Part shown: piece after piece, positions 47,057 through 59,679 of the stretch
How positions within the stretch are numbered: the first letter of the stretch is position 1
Layout of the letters: every line of letters starts with the position of its first letter
Source of the DNA: Eucommia ulmoides
Taxonomy: Eukaryota > Streptophyta > Magnoliopsida > Garryales > Eucommiaceae
Direction of reading: 5' to 3'
NCBI GenBank assembly: GCA_016647705.1
Contig: CM028339.1
Location: 23,661,803-23,725,802 of the forward strand
Length of the DNA stretch: 64,000 bases
Position numbers and translations under genes: made by a program
The notes under the pieces: generated by a model
Database searches by the model: none
What the model saw: the letters and a program-made list of their open reading frames with translations, nothing else
What the model was told of the DNA's origin: nothing

Positions 47057-49160
47057 AGTGATGAATATGAGAAAGTTAATTTGTAAAATCAACATTTGTT
47101 AAAAATTTAAGTGTTGAATTTTTTGTTTTATTATTATTTGATAAGTACAAAATTTGTATACTGAAAATTGTTTAATTTACATAATTAACCTTAAATCAAG
47201 ATAAAATAAAATAAAAATCTGAGAAAAAAAATAATAAAATCAGGGTGCCATTTTTTATTAAAAATTATATTAAAATTAAAAATAAAAGTTAAGTGTAGTT
47301 TTTAAATAAATCTTTATATTAAAATTAAAAGTAAAAACTAACCCAAAATATGTATATATTATGTATTTTTTATATAGTTTGATTGTTTAAATTAAGTTAT
47401 AACAATAATTTAAATTTAAAATAAAATTAAAACAACCTTAAAATAATTCAAAATTAATCAAATTCTCATTAAATTTAACCCTAATTAAACCCTCCTAGGG
47501 GATCAAGGGCAAAACGATCAAAATGTAATTTTTTTTTTTTTAATTGAAAAACAATGGAGTGCATTAAGAAAAAATTAAATAAGTGAAAGGGTCTTTACTG
47601 AATTTTTTGTTTACATTTTGACTTAATTTTTAAATTAATTTAATTAATTAATAGATACCAATTACATTTATCAAACAAACTTAATTGATTAAGTATTTAA
47701 TATAATCATTTTTAAATATTTATTTATTTATTTTTATTGCGCTTATTTTTTTTTACTATTTTGTAGATATTTTTTGTTATTTAATTATTGTTAAAAAAAT
47801 TAAATAAAATATTGAATTTTGTATTGTTCTTATGGTTTTTTTTTTTTTTCTTTTTGGATTTTTTGGATCATTTTTAATTTTGTTGCGTCTTTTTGAATTA
47901 TTATAAAGACAAACAAAGAATTTATATTGGTGTTCGATTAACGAAGTTATTTTTTTTTTTAACAAAGGCAAACCAAAAATAAAAATATATAAATTAAAAA
48001 TATATTTTTATTCTAACTTGAAAAAAAAATAAAAAAAATTCTTAAAATTAAGATTGAAATATTTTATATTTGTTATTATAATTCCATAAACTTTGCTCTA
48101 TTTTTGAGATCATAATATATATTTATTTTTGTATATATTTTTTAGTTTTTCTGAAAAAAATTGAAAAACAAATAATAAAAAACTCAAGAAGTGTTTACAC
48201 CAATTATCCCTCTTATCATTTACACAATAGACCTCCAAAACCCATACTGTATATCAAGGTATCCTTACTCTTATTTTCTTTTAACCAAAACCCTATTTAG
48301 TAAAATGAATAATATTTTGAGAAAATTATCCTTGTTGCATCCCAAATATGTTCAGAAATTTTAAATCACCACGATCACCCCCAACAAACATTAATTCACT
48401 ATCAAAATCACTATTATTATTCCCACAATAATTATTCACCACCACATAAATTTATGTGCAACAATCACCACGCAACCATGACAGAATTTTGATTTTTGAA
48501 GTTGTTATTACTAAAAACAGCAGTAACTACTGGAAAAAAAATTAGCGAGAAAAATCAAACACAATAAATATTGCAAAATCTATTTTGACATAAAAACAAC
48601 TTTAAATTGATCCATATTAAACAATTCAAAACTATTAAACTTAAAGAACGAAAATGCAAATAAACAGGCAACAAATTCCATATTGCATCAAATGACATCC
48701 GAAGAAAAGCAACAAAATTAATGAATAAACACACTGAAAAAAGCGAAGGTGTCCGTGACATTATAACCATTTCCATTTCCAATAAGTACCCAACGGATTA
48801 CAAGATAAAAAAACAGTTGTAAAATCTGAAAAGGACCACGACCCCCGGTTCGGCGCCGACCCACCATCACCGTCCATATAAGCCTCTTTTTCTTTTCGTG
48901 TTTTTTAATAAAAAAATTCAACAATTGTAAACTCATAAAAATTTACATTTTGACGCACAGTTCCATGGTATCAAACTGTTAACATCGACAAGTTATTTTA
49001 ATTATTTAATTAGATTTATATATAAATGATATAAGAAAATTCTCACTCATAACTGACATAAACGTATAACTTTAAACGGGTCGGATCGGATTTGAAATTT
49101 GATCCGGAACAGACAGACTTAATAGGTTATCTGAACTGAAGAATAACATGCCCAATTGGG
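47057..49160. other. AT-rich region without a recognised gene
   Basis: Homopolymer-rich sequence. A minus-strand frame at 48718-48936 overlaps a locally GC-richer block (48835-48890) but has no recognised domain. No repeat termini were identified. Confidence 0.5.
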
Positions 49161-49163
49161 TGT

Positions 49164-49647
49164 TGATTTTGGCTGTCTTCTGAGTGAGACTAATAGCCTC
49201 ATAAAGAAGCCTATATTTGGGTATATTCAAACCCATGGTGTTCAGGGCCAAGGAACGAACAAATCAATCCATTGTGAATGTCTCCCCTACACTTAAAGAT
49301 ATGAGTTAAATTGACCGTTACAGAAATCTCTCCTGAAATCATGGGAATTATGATTATCTTCCAAGCCGTTAGAAGTGTATCACATAACGAACGATCTCTT
49401 CAAAGCAACGATAATATATTTTTGAGCCTATAAGAAGGCAGGGATCACTGGTAACATTTTACAGTTCAATCTTTGTATTATTTTCTCCATTACCAGATTA
49501 ATTTATTTTCACGCTGAATGTTATTTGGCGACATCACACCGGTGTCCCCCCATTAAAACTAACGGTTTTGCAGGTCATAAAGGAAGGTGAAGAGGTTTCT
49601 GGCACGTATGGAACTATCACACGTGTTGGAAATTTCTGGTAACATCA
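49164..49647 (+). repeat. 5' LTR of the Tat-lineage element
   Basis: The right end (gtaacatca) is fixed by the primer-binding site 2 bp later. The left end tgttgatttt is a guess from TG and spacing. A TATA-like cctataagaag lies near 49425. Confidence 0.55.
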
Positions 49648-50139
49648 TTTGGCGCCGTTTATGGGAAACGCTAACGAAAAAAGCTTTCCGTCACAGCTAT
49701 GAGGAAACTACAAATGAGAGGAGCAGTGATGAGTTGAAGCAACGATTTGCCGCCGCCGGCTGATACATGAGTACCGTTGGAAACACATAAAGAAGTTCAT
49801 GTTGACTTTCCTCCAGAGGTATTGAGTACTAATCGATGCTCTCATTGCAAAAATGGTTGAGATGGTGGATACGATCAAGTACATAGTGCAGATAATCGCC
49901 AATAGCAGATCGCACTCCCCAGCAACCAACAATGACATTAGAGAAGAAGCAGAATCTCCAGGGAATGCTGATCTACAATCCCATGAGGATTAACCTACCC
50001 AGGGAAATGTAAGCCACCAGCAGAAGATAAGAGTGTACAGCCGAACTGAGACTGTTGATTCGCATTAGCAAATCAGAAGTAAAGTAGAGAAAAGTCAGCC
50101 TTTGGATGAACTTGATACACTGTTGAAAAGAACCGAGAT

Positions 50140-51025
50140 GTCTTTCTCACTAGATATCCTGGCTGTCCCGCTATCTGAAAAGTTTGATCTCACAAAGTTC
50201 GAGTAGTATGATGGGAAAGCAGATCTTGTGGACCATATCCGCTAGTTCAAGCACGTCATGAATTTTTATGCTTTAAGCGACTCTACACTCTGCAGAGCCT
50301 TCGCCATAACACTAAAGGATTCAACCCTTGAGTGGTTGCATACGCTCCCACCGAACTCCATCACTTCTTTCAAGGAATTTGGGAAGATGTTTATTAACCG
50401 CTTCATAACCTGTCAAACGTTGATGAAGGGTTCTGATTTTCTACTAACCCTGCATCAAGAAAAATGAGAAACTCTGTACCAGTATATGAGTTGATTCAAT
50501 GAGGAATTGATATGCATTGAGGGGTGTGATACCAACCTCATCACTAATGCATTTACCTCAGGGTTGCATCCTGGCCGTTTTCAAGACTCCTTAACTAAGA
50601 AGAATCCTCAGAGCATGTCGGAGTTGATGGAAAAAACTAAGCTTTACATGAAGCTGGAAAATGTCAAGCTCGCAAGAGAAGACAGGGGATCGTTCAAAGA
50701 TCACCCAAGACAAGGTGAGAAGGACGGAAGCAAGGCGAAAGCCAACAACTCAGATAGGCATAAGATCGAACCAGGAGTGTGAGTTCCAAATCAGAAGCTT
50801 GTCAAGAGCCAAACCTACTTAGTATGCGAATGCTGATCTCTAGAATCCTGCACGAAATACGTGCCTCTGAAGTAATTCAATGGCCTCCTAAGTAGACTAC
50901 CAAATCCAACAGGAAGAACAAATTTAAATACTGTGACTTTCATAGGGATCATGGTCATGATACGAATAACTGCTGGGAGCTCAAAAAGGAGATCAAACGT
51001 TTAGCTAATATGGGCCAGATGCATG
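50140..51025 (+). pseudogene. Tat-lineage gag remnant
   Basis: 50258-50467 reads LCRAFAITLKDSTLEWLHTL and FINRFITCQ, typical of plant Gypsy gag. 50507-50782 continues with TNAFTSGLHPGRFQDSL. A CX2HX4HX4C knuckle (CDFHRDHGHDTNNC) is at about 50935-50980. Broken; interrupted downstream by the nested element. Confidence 0.85.
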
Positions 51026-51598
51026 TTGATAGGTGTAATTTATCTATTTATTCTCAAGCTGATTTTGGTAGTTTTCGAGTATTTTTATAGCGTTTTAATA
51101 TGTTTTAATACATTTTTATTTATTTTATTATAAATCAGGTATTTAGGGAGAAAATGGATGAAAACGATTCATAAATGAGCAAGTCAGTGGAAGAACAGTG
51201 GAAAAAAAGAGAAAAAACAACAATTCAAAACCTGCATCCACCATTGCAGCGGTCAAAGTACAGAGAGTTGCTGAATTCTCCACCGTTGTAGCGGTCCGAC
51301 AACAAATCTTTTAGGATATTTTGGAATATTTTGAGATATTTTGAATCCTATATATATCTTCCCTTTTCTCCCCAAACACAAGTGACATTTTTGGAAGTGT
51401 CTTGAGAGCTCCAAGACCTATCAACCAAGAGAAAATCATAACGCATAGAGGAGGAAAAGTTCTCGGAGCAGTTTTAGTATCGATTCTTCAGATAACGGCT
51501 AGCCTCCTCGTTTTTCTCTTTTATTCTTAGTTTGGTTGATAGTTTTGTATATGTTTATATTGTTTATTGTTGTATATTTGGTTATCGCCATGTATAGC

Positions 51599-53118
51599 TG
51601 ATAGGTGTAAATTACTTATATATTTTCAAACCGAATTTGTTAGTTTTCGAGTACGTTTATTACGTTTTAATACATTTTAATGTGTTTTTATTTTATTTTT
51701 TGTATTGAAACAGGTGTGTGGGGGTGAAAATGTATGAAATCGGAGTATAAACGATAAAATCGTATAAAAAAACGGTCGAAGAACGATGGAAAAACAAATA
51801 AGGAGGCAATATTGTAAAAGAAGCCCATTGCCACAGCGTCCAAACCTCCGCCATGGCGGTGAAAATGCTGAGAAGACCCCATTCTTGCTGAAAGCTCATC
51901 GCCTAGGCGATGAAAATGCAGACTGTTTTCCCATTTCAGCACATTCTCCATCGCCTCGGTGAATAGTGAACCGACATACCCACTGCCGCGGCGCTGACCT
52001 CTACACAGTTTAGATATTTTGTTTAGATATTTTCCCTATAAATATCCTCTCATCTCCTCTTGCTTCCCTCCGGCCATTAGATCCCTTAGGGCTTATTTTA
52101 GAAGATAGAGAGAGTTTAGGGAGTGCTCAAACATATCCGAATGAGAAGATTAACACGCGGAGAAGGAGAATCGATCGGTGAACGATTTTAGCGGCTAATC
52201 TTCGGATATCAGCTAAGTTCATCCGTTTTTTCTTTTATTTCTTATCTTAGATATATGTTTGAGCATGTTTATCCTAGTTTCAATTGTATAAACGGCTATG
52301 GCCATAGGCTAAATTTGGATTATCTTAGGGATGAATATTATTGATAAAAATGTCGTTTTGGTTTAGTTGTGTTTCTTTAATGATTGTTCTTCAATGTTTG
52401 AGTGTGTTTATTGTATTTTCATGATTATATGCTAATTTAGATGTATCGAGAATACGGGTTTAATGCTGGAAAGAGGTAACCCCGAATTCGGACTAGGGTA
52501 AACACAACGCATGAAATCAATGACGTTTGGGAGAGACTCACGTGACCTAGAGTCGTTAAGACGTTGAGGGGGACTTCTTCGTTGACACGAAGTCGCGTTA
52601 TATCCCTCGTCTTACACTTGGGAGAGGTGATGGGAGAGTTTACGAACTGAGATTTCGTGTACAATCAATGACGTTGGGGCAAGACTCACGCAACCTAGGG
52701 TCGTTAAGACGTTAAGGGGGACTTCTTCATTGACACGAAGTTGCGTATTCCCCCGTCTTACACTCGGGAGAAGTGGCGGAGGAGTTTTAGATACCGAGAT
52801 TATCAAATAGGTCAAACACCCTTAATGTTAACTAAAATGAAATCAAACGAGTTTAAGTAAATAAATTTAATCCCTAGATAATCCATCCCCTAAACTATCT
52901 CATATTCGTAATTAGCATAGTTAAATTAGTATTTTAGTATTAGTATTTAATTTTATATTCCATTTTTAGCGCCTAGATAAAGTTAGATTATGAAAATCGC
53001 ACTACTCGATAATAATCTCAACCAATCCCTGTGGATACAATATCCGACCGAAAGGTCCATATACTAAAACTTCATCCATACGTTTGTGGTGAAAGTGGCA
53101 ACGCTTAAATTGCGGACA
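51599..53118 (+). mobile_element. Solo LTR (subfamily 2) inside the 5' LTR
   Basis: Starts tgataggtgtaaattac and ends aattgcggaca, 1520 bp. The flanks ATAGC (51594-51598) and ATGGC (53119-53123) are a 4-of-5 duplication, and the interrupted LTR resumes directly after. It holds perfect palindromes ccgccatggcgg (51848-51859), catcgcctaggcgatg (51897-51912) and gccgcggc (51985-51992). A 3' block with conserved strings around 'gttaagacgttgagggggac' appears twice (52500-52800). Confidence 0.85.
52480..52800 (+). repeat. Internal tandem duplication of about 175 bp in the solo LTR
   Basis: The segment around aatgacgttggg..agactcacg..cctag.gtcgttaagacgtt..gggggacttctt..gacacgaagt is present twice (about 52515-52640 and 52665-52790). 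Confidence 0.75.
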
Positions 53119-53857
53119 ATGGCTAAACATATATTGTCTAGAAAGCGATTCGAGTATGAAAACGTTGTTTGAATAAATCTATATTTCGTTAATAGTTGTT
53201 CATGTTTATCCGATTGTGTTTACCATTTTATTACAGTCTTAATATGTTTGTTAAGGTATTAGGGTTGATTTTGAGAATATGAGGTTTGATACTCGGGAGA
53301 AGTAATCCCGAATTCGGACTAAGGTTTAAACACAACGTGACGATCTAATAACCCAGAAGGGCGTTAGAAAGTATGTAATCCGTGAGGTTGGGGCGAGACT
53401 CATATGACTAAGTGTCGTATAGATGCTCAAGGGGGACTTCGGCGTTGATGCGAAGTCACATATGCATTCACTTTATACTCGGGAAAGGTAGTGAATGAAA
53501 TTTCGATACCGAGATTGTCGGATAGGATGAATGTCATTAATGTAAACTAGATTGAACTAAACACGTTTAAGTGGACGAAGTTAATCCTTAGAAAATTTAC
53601 TCCCATTAACGTTAATATTAGTAAATTAGATTAATTAGTTTAATTAGTTAATTAGTTAATTAGTTTAGTATATTATTTTATTAAAAAAAAATATAAATTT
53701 GAGTTGCCTAGATAAAGTTAGGGATAATCCCGGTACTCAATGACCGTCTAATTCAATCCCTATGGATATGACAGCCCTTACTCTTCCCACTCTACTAAAA
53801 CTTGACCCGTACACTTGCAGTGAAAGTAGCGATGTAATTTTTGCGCTACCAAGTTTT

Positions 53858-53875
53858 TGGCGTCGTTGTCGGAGA
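53858..53875 (+). other. Primer-binding site of the Athila-like element
   Basis: tggcgtcgttgtcggaga, close to the TGGCGCCGTTGTCGGGGA type used by Athila and related plant Gypsy elements, 6 bp after the 5' LTR. Confidence 0.8.
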
Positions 53876-53975
53876 TTGGTTTTTAGATTGTTGTTGATAT
53901 TGTAAGTAAATAACTTGATTTTAATTTAGGCATTTATTTTGTTTATAATGTTTTTCTTTGTAGTTTTGTTTTTCA

Positions 53976-54990
53976 TGCAGGGTACTTGAAGATGTTAGAT
54001 CAACAAGTACTGTTGCATTTCTTTCAACGAGATTTTGAGCTATTTTATTGTGCTTGGGATCGATACAAGGAGTTGTTGTTCCGATTTCCGAATCATCGTT
54101 TCCTGAGGAAGTGTCAACTATTGAACTTCCTCAATGGGTTACTAGCCGAAACAAGAAATTGGGTCGAAGGAGGAAACGGTACCATCTCTTTCGACCAATT
54201 AACCGTGGACAAAGCCTATCGGTTGTTGCAAGACATGGCGGAGTATGATTTTCATTGTTATAATTATTCAACAAGCTACTAAAGCTTAGGGGATAGTTCA
54301 CCATTTCGGCACCATGGATTGACATCCCGGACCAACAGGAAGAGTCTTCTCCCGCCTTAGAAGAGATATTTGCTGCAGTTATGAGGGAGACTCAGATTTT
54401 CTTAAGGGAAACGAATGGTCGACTAAATGAGCACGAGGATCGTGTTAACAATATTGAGACGGTCTGTGCCAAAATCGATGAGACCATCAAGTCTCTTGAG
54501 ACACAAATCGGTCATCTTCTTTGCTTCATTGAGGCTGAGTCCGAAGCGGTGGCACTGAGAGATGAACAAGCCACATTTATTTGTGAAAGCCACTGGGAGG
54601 AACCGAATACGAGCAAAAAAAGCTTGGGTGAGTTCAATAATAATTATTCGAATGAGACGAGAACCCAAGCATGGATCGACGATTGTGATACTTTACCATT
54701 GGAGATCCACATTGTAATGCCACCACCAATCCAAGATGATCACATCTACGAGGATCTGATGTGGCACACTTGTCCTTTGCTACCATTTATAATGTTTTTT
54801 CATGCCCATCAAGTACATGATTTGGTAAAGAGTCTTGTTGAAAGCTCGAGTCGATCAGAGCCCAATCTCTCAAGTCTTGAGGGCGTTCAAAACCAAGACC
54901 CATATGTAGTGTTGTATGACACTTACTGTGGGCGGAAGCCTTTCTTTGACAAGTACTTCTCTGTGTCAAGCCGAAGACCTTAAATCAAGC
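53976..54990 (+). pseudogene. Athila-like gag remnant
   Basis: Frame 53986-54282 has RYKELLFRFPNHRF, LNFLNGLLAETRNWVEGGNG and AYRLLQDMAEYDF, the layout of the Athila gag core. Frame 54381-54983 continues with a coiled-coil-like stretch (INETIKSLETQIG-type) and a poorly conserved tail. Broken fossil. Confidence 0.75.
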
Positions 54991-55388
54991 GCTTCTTTGG
55001 AGACAACCCAAGTCAAAAATAAATTAGATCCATGACTGCCGACTTCATTCGGAAGCGAGATTATCTCACCTCCCACGTACATGTTCTAAACCCCCTTCAT
55101 CGGCATGCTTTATTTTAAATGTTGGGATTGATGACTGGGTCACTATGGACACTACCAGTTTTAAGTTTGAGAGTGATGTATAGTATGTTAGCATGTGTTC
55201 GTTTTGTTAATTGTGTAGTTTTAGTTAAATTGTATGCATGTTTGTTTAGTTTAGTATTTTTTTTATTGTTGTTCTTGTTATGTACTAAGTTTTGCGTTCA
55301 TCTGGGCCATTACCCAATGATGATATTATCCCCTAATTGTTTTCAAGGTCAAGGGTAATGCCCATTCATGTGTGTTATGTGTGCTTAG

Positions 55389-56849
55389 TGGTGGCCGCAA
55401 ATAATGCCCTGTCACTTTTACCGCAAGCGTACGAATCAAGTTTTAGTATAGTGGACCTTTCGGTTGGGTATCGTATCCAGAGGGATTGGTGTTGTTACTA
55501 TCGAGTATCGCCATTGTCATAACTTGACTTTATCTAGGCGACAAAAATGGAATTTAATTTAATACTAATACTAAACTAAAATACTAATTAAGTTAACTAT
55601 ACTATAAATACTAATTTAAGATTGTTTAGGGGAGTAGATTGCCTAGGGATTAACCTTATTCAATTAAATGCGTTTGATTTCGTTTTAGTTAACATTAATG
55701 GCGTTCGGCGTATCTGACAATCTCGGTTCGTAAACTCCCTCGCCACCTCTTCTGAGTGTAAGACGGGGGAATACGTGACTTCGTGTCAACGCTAAAGTCC
55801 CCCTCAACGTCTTAATGACTCTAGGTCACGTGAGTCTCACCCCAACGTCATCGATTGCACACTTTCTAACACCCTCCCAGGTCATTAGATTGTCGTGTTA
55901 TGTTAACCCTAGTCCGAATCCGAGGTTACCTCTCCCGAGTATCAAACCCCGTATTCTCAATATATCTAAACTAGCATATAATCATAGAAAACATGGCAAC
56001 ACAAACGAAATTATAAGGAACAACCATAAACGAAACACAAATTCAACCAAAACTACATTTTCATAAATAATACATTAATCCCTATTACAATCCATGTTTA
56101 ACTCATGGCCCTAACCGTTTATACAATATAAAATGAGCTAAACATGCTCAACAACTACCAAAATAAAGAAAATAAAGAGAAGAAATGAGCGACTTAGCCG
56201 ATATCCGAAGATTTGCCGCTAGAAACATCGATCGATCGCTTCCTCGTTGATCCTCCACCTCGGGTTGAGAGCTCTCCCTCCAAAATCCCTAAATATACCC
56301 TTAGATATAGCTTAAGGGGCTCAAAAATAAAAGAGAGCAAGAGAGAGATCAGAGAAGGGGGATGAGATGGGGTATTTATAGCTAAAATATCCTAAAAATA
56401 TCTCAAGACTGTTCAGGGAAAATTCGCCTAGGTGAAGAAAACTTCGCCTAGGCAAAATTAGGTCGGTTTGGCTGATCGCCTAGGCGGTGAAGTAGGCGAG
56501 CGGCTGTTAGTAGACCATCTTCGTCTTCTACTGGATTTTCGCCTAGGTGGTCGTCCGTCAGTAATATTTTTGCTCTTTTCTCAGCTTTTTCACCGCCTAG
56601 GTGGTGGTCTGGACGCCTAGGCGGTGGTCATGTTTCATCTTTTAGCCTCCGAGCTTGTTTATCCACCATAACTTCGAACCGCTTTGGTTCGATCTCATCG
56701 TTTTCACTCCAGTTTCCTATCTTTTTGCCTTACACACCTGATTTATATAAAAAGAATAAAAATATATTAAAACATATAAAAATAACAATAAACGTACTCG
56801 AAAACTAACAAATTCGGATTGGAAATACGTATGTAATTTACACCTATCA
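55389..56849 (-). mobile_element. Solo LTR (subfamily 2, minus) in the Athila-like interior, perfect TSD
   Basis: On the minus strand it runs TGATAGGTGTAAATTAC to CCACCA, 1461 bp. CTTAG flanks both sides (55384-55388 and 56850-56854). It has the same subfamily as 51599-53118, in opposite orientation. At least six gcctagg-centred palindromes lie at 56424-56630, including caccgcctaggtggtg (56591-56606). Confidence 0.87.
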
Positions 56850-56854
56850 CTTAG

Positions 56855-58028
56855 CATGTCGTTTTGGTAAAAGTAATTGTAGATCCTAATTTGCACGAGC
56901 ACATTGACTCAATATATATCTACTCAATTTATTTGAGGCTAATTATCCATTAGACAAATTCATAACAATTTAAAGGATTCTAGAATCTGATTGGAGGAAA
57001 CTTGAGTCGAAATCCTAGGCGAGGTAGTTCAGAAGACATGATTTAGGCATTCATTTTCTCGCTTGAGCCTTTGAAGCTTACCATGCTGTATGTTTATCCC
57101 TCGTTACCCTGTCGAAGCCAATTAGCTATTTCAATTTTGAACACGTAACAAATACCCTAGCAAATTAAACTTTTTCCAAATCTATATCGCTGAATCGAAG
57201 GTACAATTTGAGTGAATCAAGTGAGCATTCGTGTATGCTACTTGAAGTGAGCGGTTGGGTTTAGGGCAAACTTTTGATTGGTTCAATATTCGAGTACTCA
57301 CTTGTCATTTTTCTTTCGTTTTAATGACACCTATGAAATTATAATAAGCGAATAAGTTTGGGGGTGTGGTATGTCTAAAAAAAAAACATATGTAAATATA
57401 GGTAAATTTTTGTTTCTTTTGACAAGTGAGTCCGTCAATCTTAAATATATGTTCAGAGTTGTTTCAAATTTATCTATGGGGGTTCGAGTATGATTGTGCC
57501 AAGCATTGTGCCTTGGGTATCGATAAGTTAACGACGTTAACCTGTTTTATATTCTCGATATACCCTTGGCCATGTTCCAAACCAAACCAAGTCCTATTGA
57601 TCTTTTTGAACTTCCAAGCCTACATTAGTGGAGAGTATAACCCAATCAGGCATATGAAAATCCTAATCCTTTACAGTTTAAGTCGTGAGCTTCGCTGGTA
57701 GATAATCCAATCCGGTTGTTAGATAGTAATATTATTGAGTTTCGCGCACACATGTTGAAAGGATCTAGAATGGCATTTACCATTATTGAATGTTTAAATT
57801 CTAGAACATCACATGGTGCATTTTACTCATGAACTCGATATAATTGGGGGTTGTTGAGGGGAAAATATTTTGGTAGATAGTTGAATTCAAAACTCGCATG
57901 TCGTTATGTTTAAGTAGATTGTGTTTTTATTCATGTTTAGTTTTTGTGTTAATTAATTTAGTTGTGTTTTTTATTTTAGTGTGAGTGTTTTGCTCAAGAA
58001 CTAGCAAAATTCTAAATTTGGGTATATT
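56855..58028 (+). other. Non-coding 3' interior of the Athila-like element
   Basis: No RT, RNase H or integrase is seen. The open frame at 57426-57701 has no recognised domain. It ends in a purine-rich aatttgggta before the 3' LTR. Confidence 0.5.
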
Positions 58029-59403
58029 TAATAGGGGTAATTTATCTATTTATTCTCAAGCCGATTTTGATAGTTTTTGAGTATTTTTATAGCGTTTTAA
58101 TATGTTTTAATACGTTTTTATTTATTTTATTATAAATTAGGTATTTGGGACGAAAACGGTCCATAAACGAGCAAGTCAGTGGAAGAACGGTGGAGAAAAA
58201 GAGCAAAAAGGACAATATTCAAAACCTGCATCCACCGTTGTAGCGGTTAAAGTACAGAGAGTTATTGAATTCTCCACTGCTGTAGTGGTAAAACCACTGC
58301 TGCAGCGGTTAAAATACAGAGAGCTTCACCGCTGCAACGTTCATCCGGCAGAAGGCTGTTGACTTCCCTACCGCTGCAATGGTTTGACAGCAAATCTTTT
58401 AGGATATTTTGGGATATTTTGAATCATATATCTATATATCTTCCCTCTTCTCCCCAAACACAAGTGACATTTTCGGGAGTGTTGTGAGAGCTCCAAGACC
58501 TATCAACCAAGAGAATATCATAATGTGAAGAGGATGAAACGTTCTCGGAACGGTTTTAGCGTCGATTCTTTGGATAATGGCTAGTCTCCTCATTTCTCTC
58601 TTTAATTCTTAGTTTAGTTGATAGTTTTGTATATGTTTAGCTTGTTTATTGTTATATATTTGGTTATGGCCATGTATAGCTAAACATATATTGTCTAGGG
58701 AGCGATTCGTGTATGAAAACATTATTTGAATAAATCTATGTTTCATTAATGGTTGTTCTTGTTTATCTGATTGTGTTTACCGTTTTATTACAATATTAAT
58801 ATGCTTATTAAGGTATTAGGGTTGATTTTGAGAATACGGGATTTGACACTTGGCAGTGGTAACCCCAGATTCGGACTAGGGTTTAAACACAACATGATGA
58901 TCTAATGACCCAAAAGGGTGTTAGAAAGTATGTAATCCATGAGGTTGGGGTGAGACTCATATGACTAAATATCGTATAGACTCTCGAGGGAGACTTCGAG
59001 GTTGACGGAAAGTCACATATTCATTCACTTTACACTTGGGAGAGGTAGTGAATAAGATTTCGATATTGAGATTGTCAGATAGGATGAATGTCGTTAATGT
59101 AAACTAGATTGAAATGAACACGTTTAAGTGTATGAAGTTAATCCCTAGGCAATTTACTCTAATTAACGTCAATATTAGTATATTAGATTAATTAGTTTAA
59201 TTAGTTAATTAGTTTAGTATATTATTTTATGAACAAAAATATAAATTTGAGTTGTCTAGATAAAGTTAGGTTATGATAGTCGTGGTACTCAATGTCCATC
59301 TAATCAAATCCTTGTGGATACAATAACCTTTACTCTTCCCACTCTACTAAAACTTGACCCGTATACTTGTGATGAAAGTAGCGACGTAATTTTTGCGCTA
59401 CCA
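58029..59403 (+). repeat. 3' LTR (subfamily 1) of the Athila-like element
   Basis: About 1.37 kb, aligned to 51027-51598 plus 53124-53851. It carries five palindromic units at 58234-58247, 58276-58289, 58296-58309, 58328-58341 and 58370-58383, against two in the 5' LTR. Confidence 0.82.
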
Positions 59404-59679
59404 CATGAATACTTGCAAGACCATTCAAGAGACAAGAGGAGGCCTACAAATGAGGACCGTTGCGAAGAACATCGCGAAAAAGATCATAAAGAAGAGCGTC
59501 CCAGTGAGAATTGTGAAGTAATCTTCATGATAAACTTTGCTGGGACGACCACTAGAGAATCCAACCATAAACGAAAAAGGAAGGTCTGCGAAGCAGCACT
59601 GGAGCACTACTTTAAAGAAGCAATAGCAGTAACAACAAATCTGGGACCAATCATCATATTCTCTGAGGAAGATTGTAAA

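Larger units (their letters stand above)
51027..53851 (+). repeat. 5' LTR (subfamily 1), interrupted by a solo LTR
   Basis: Starts tgataggtgtaattt and ends ttgcgctacca. Without the 1.5-kb insertion at 51599-53118 it is about 1.3 kb, matching the 3' LTR at 58029-59403. It contains the palindromes accattgcagcggt (51240-51253) and accgttgtagcggt (51282-51295). Confidence 0.82.
51027..59403 (+). mobile_element. Athila-like Gypsy element (gag only recognised), nested in the Tat element
   Basis: 5' LTR 51027-53851 (itself interrupted by a solo LTR), primer-binding site 53858-53875 (tggcgtcgttgtcgga, like Athila), gag remnant 53976-54990, a long non-coding interior (interrupted by another solo LTR at 55389-56849) and 3' LTR 58029-59403. 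CATGT (51022-51026) and CATGA (59404-59408) flank it, a 4-of-5 duplication consistent with one insertion into the Tat gag. No RT or integrase is recognised, so it is probably non-autonomous. The two LTRs differ moderately by eye and in the number of palindromes. Broken. Confidence 0.82.

Noticed and set aside
48555-48936. Minus-strand ORFs near a GC-richer block, possible host gene end
   Set aside because: No recognisable domain, no convincing splice structure and no support from neighbours.
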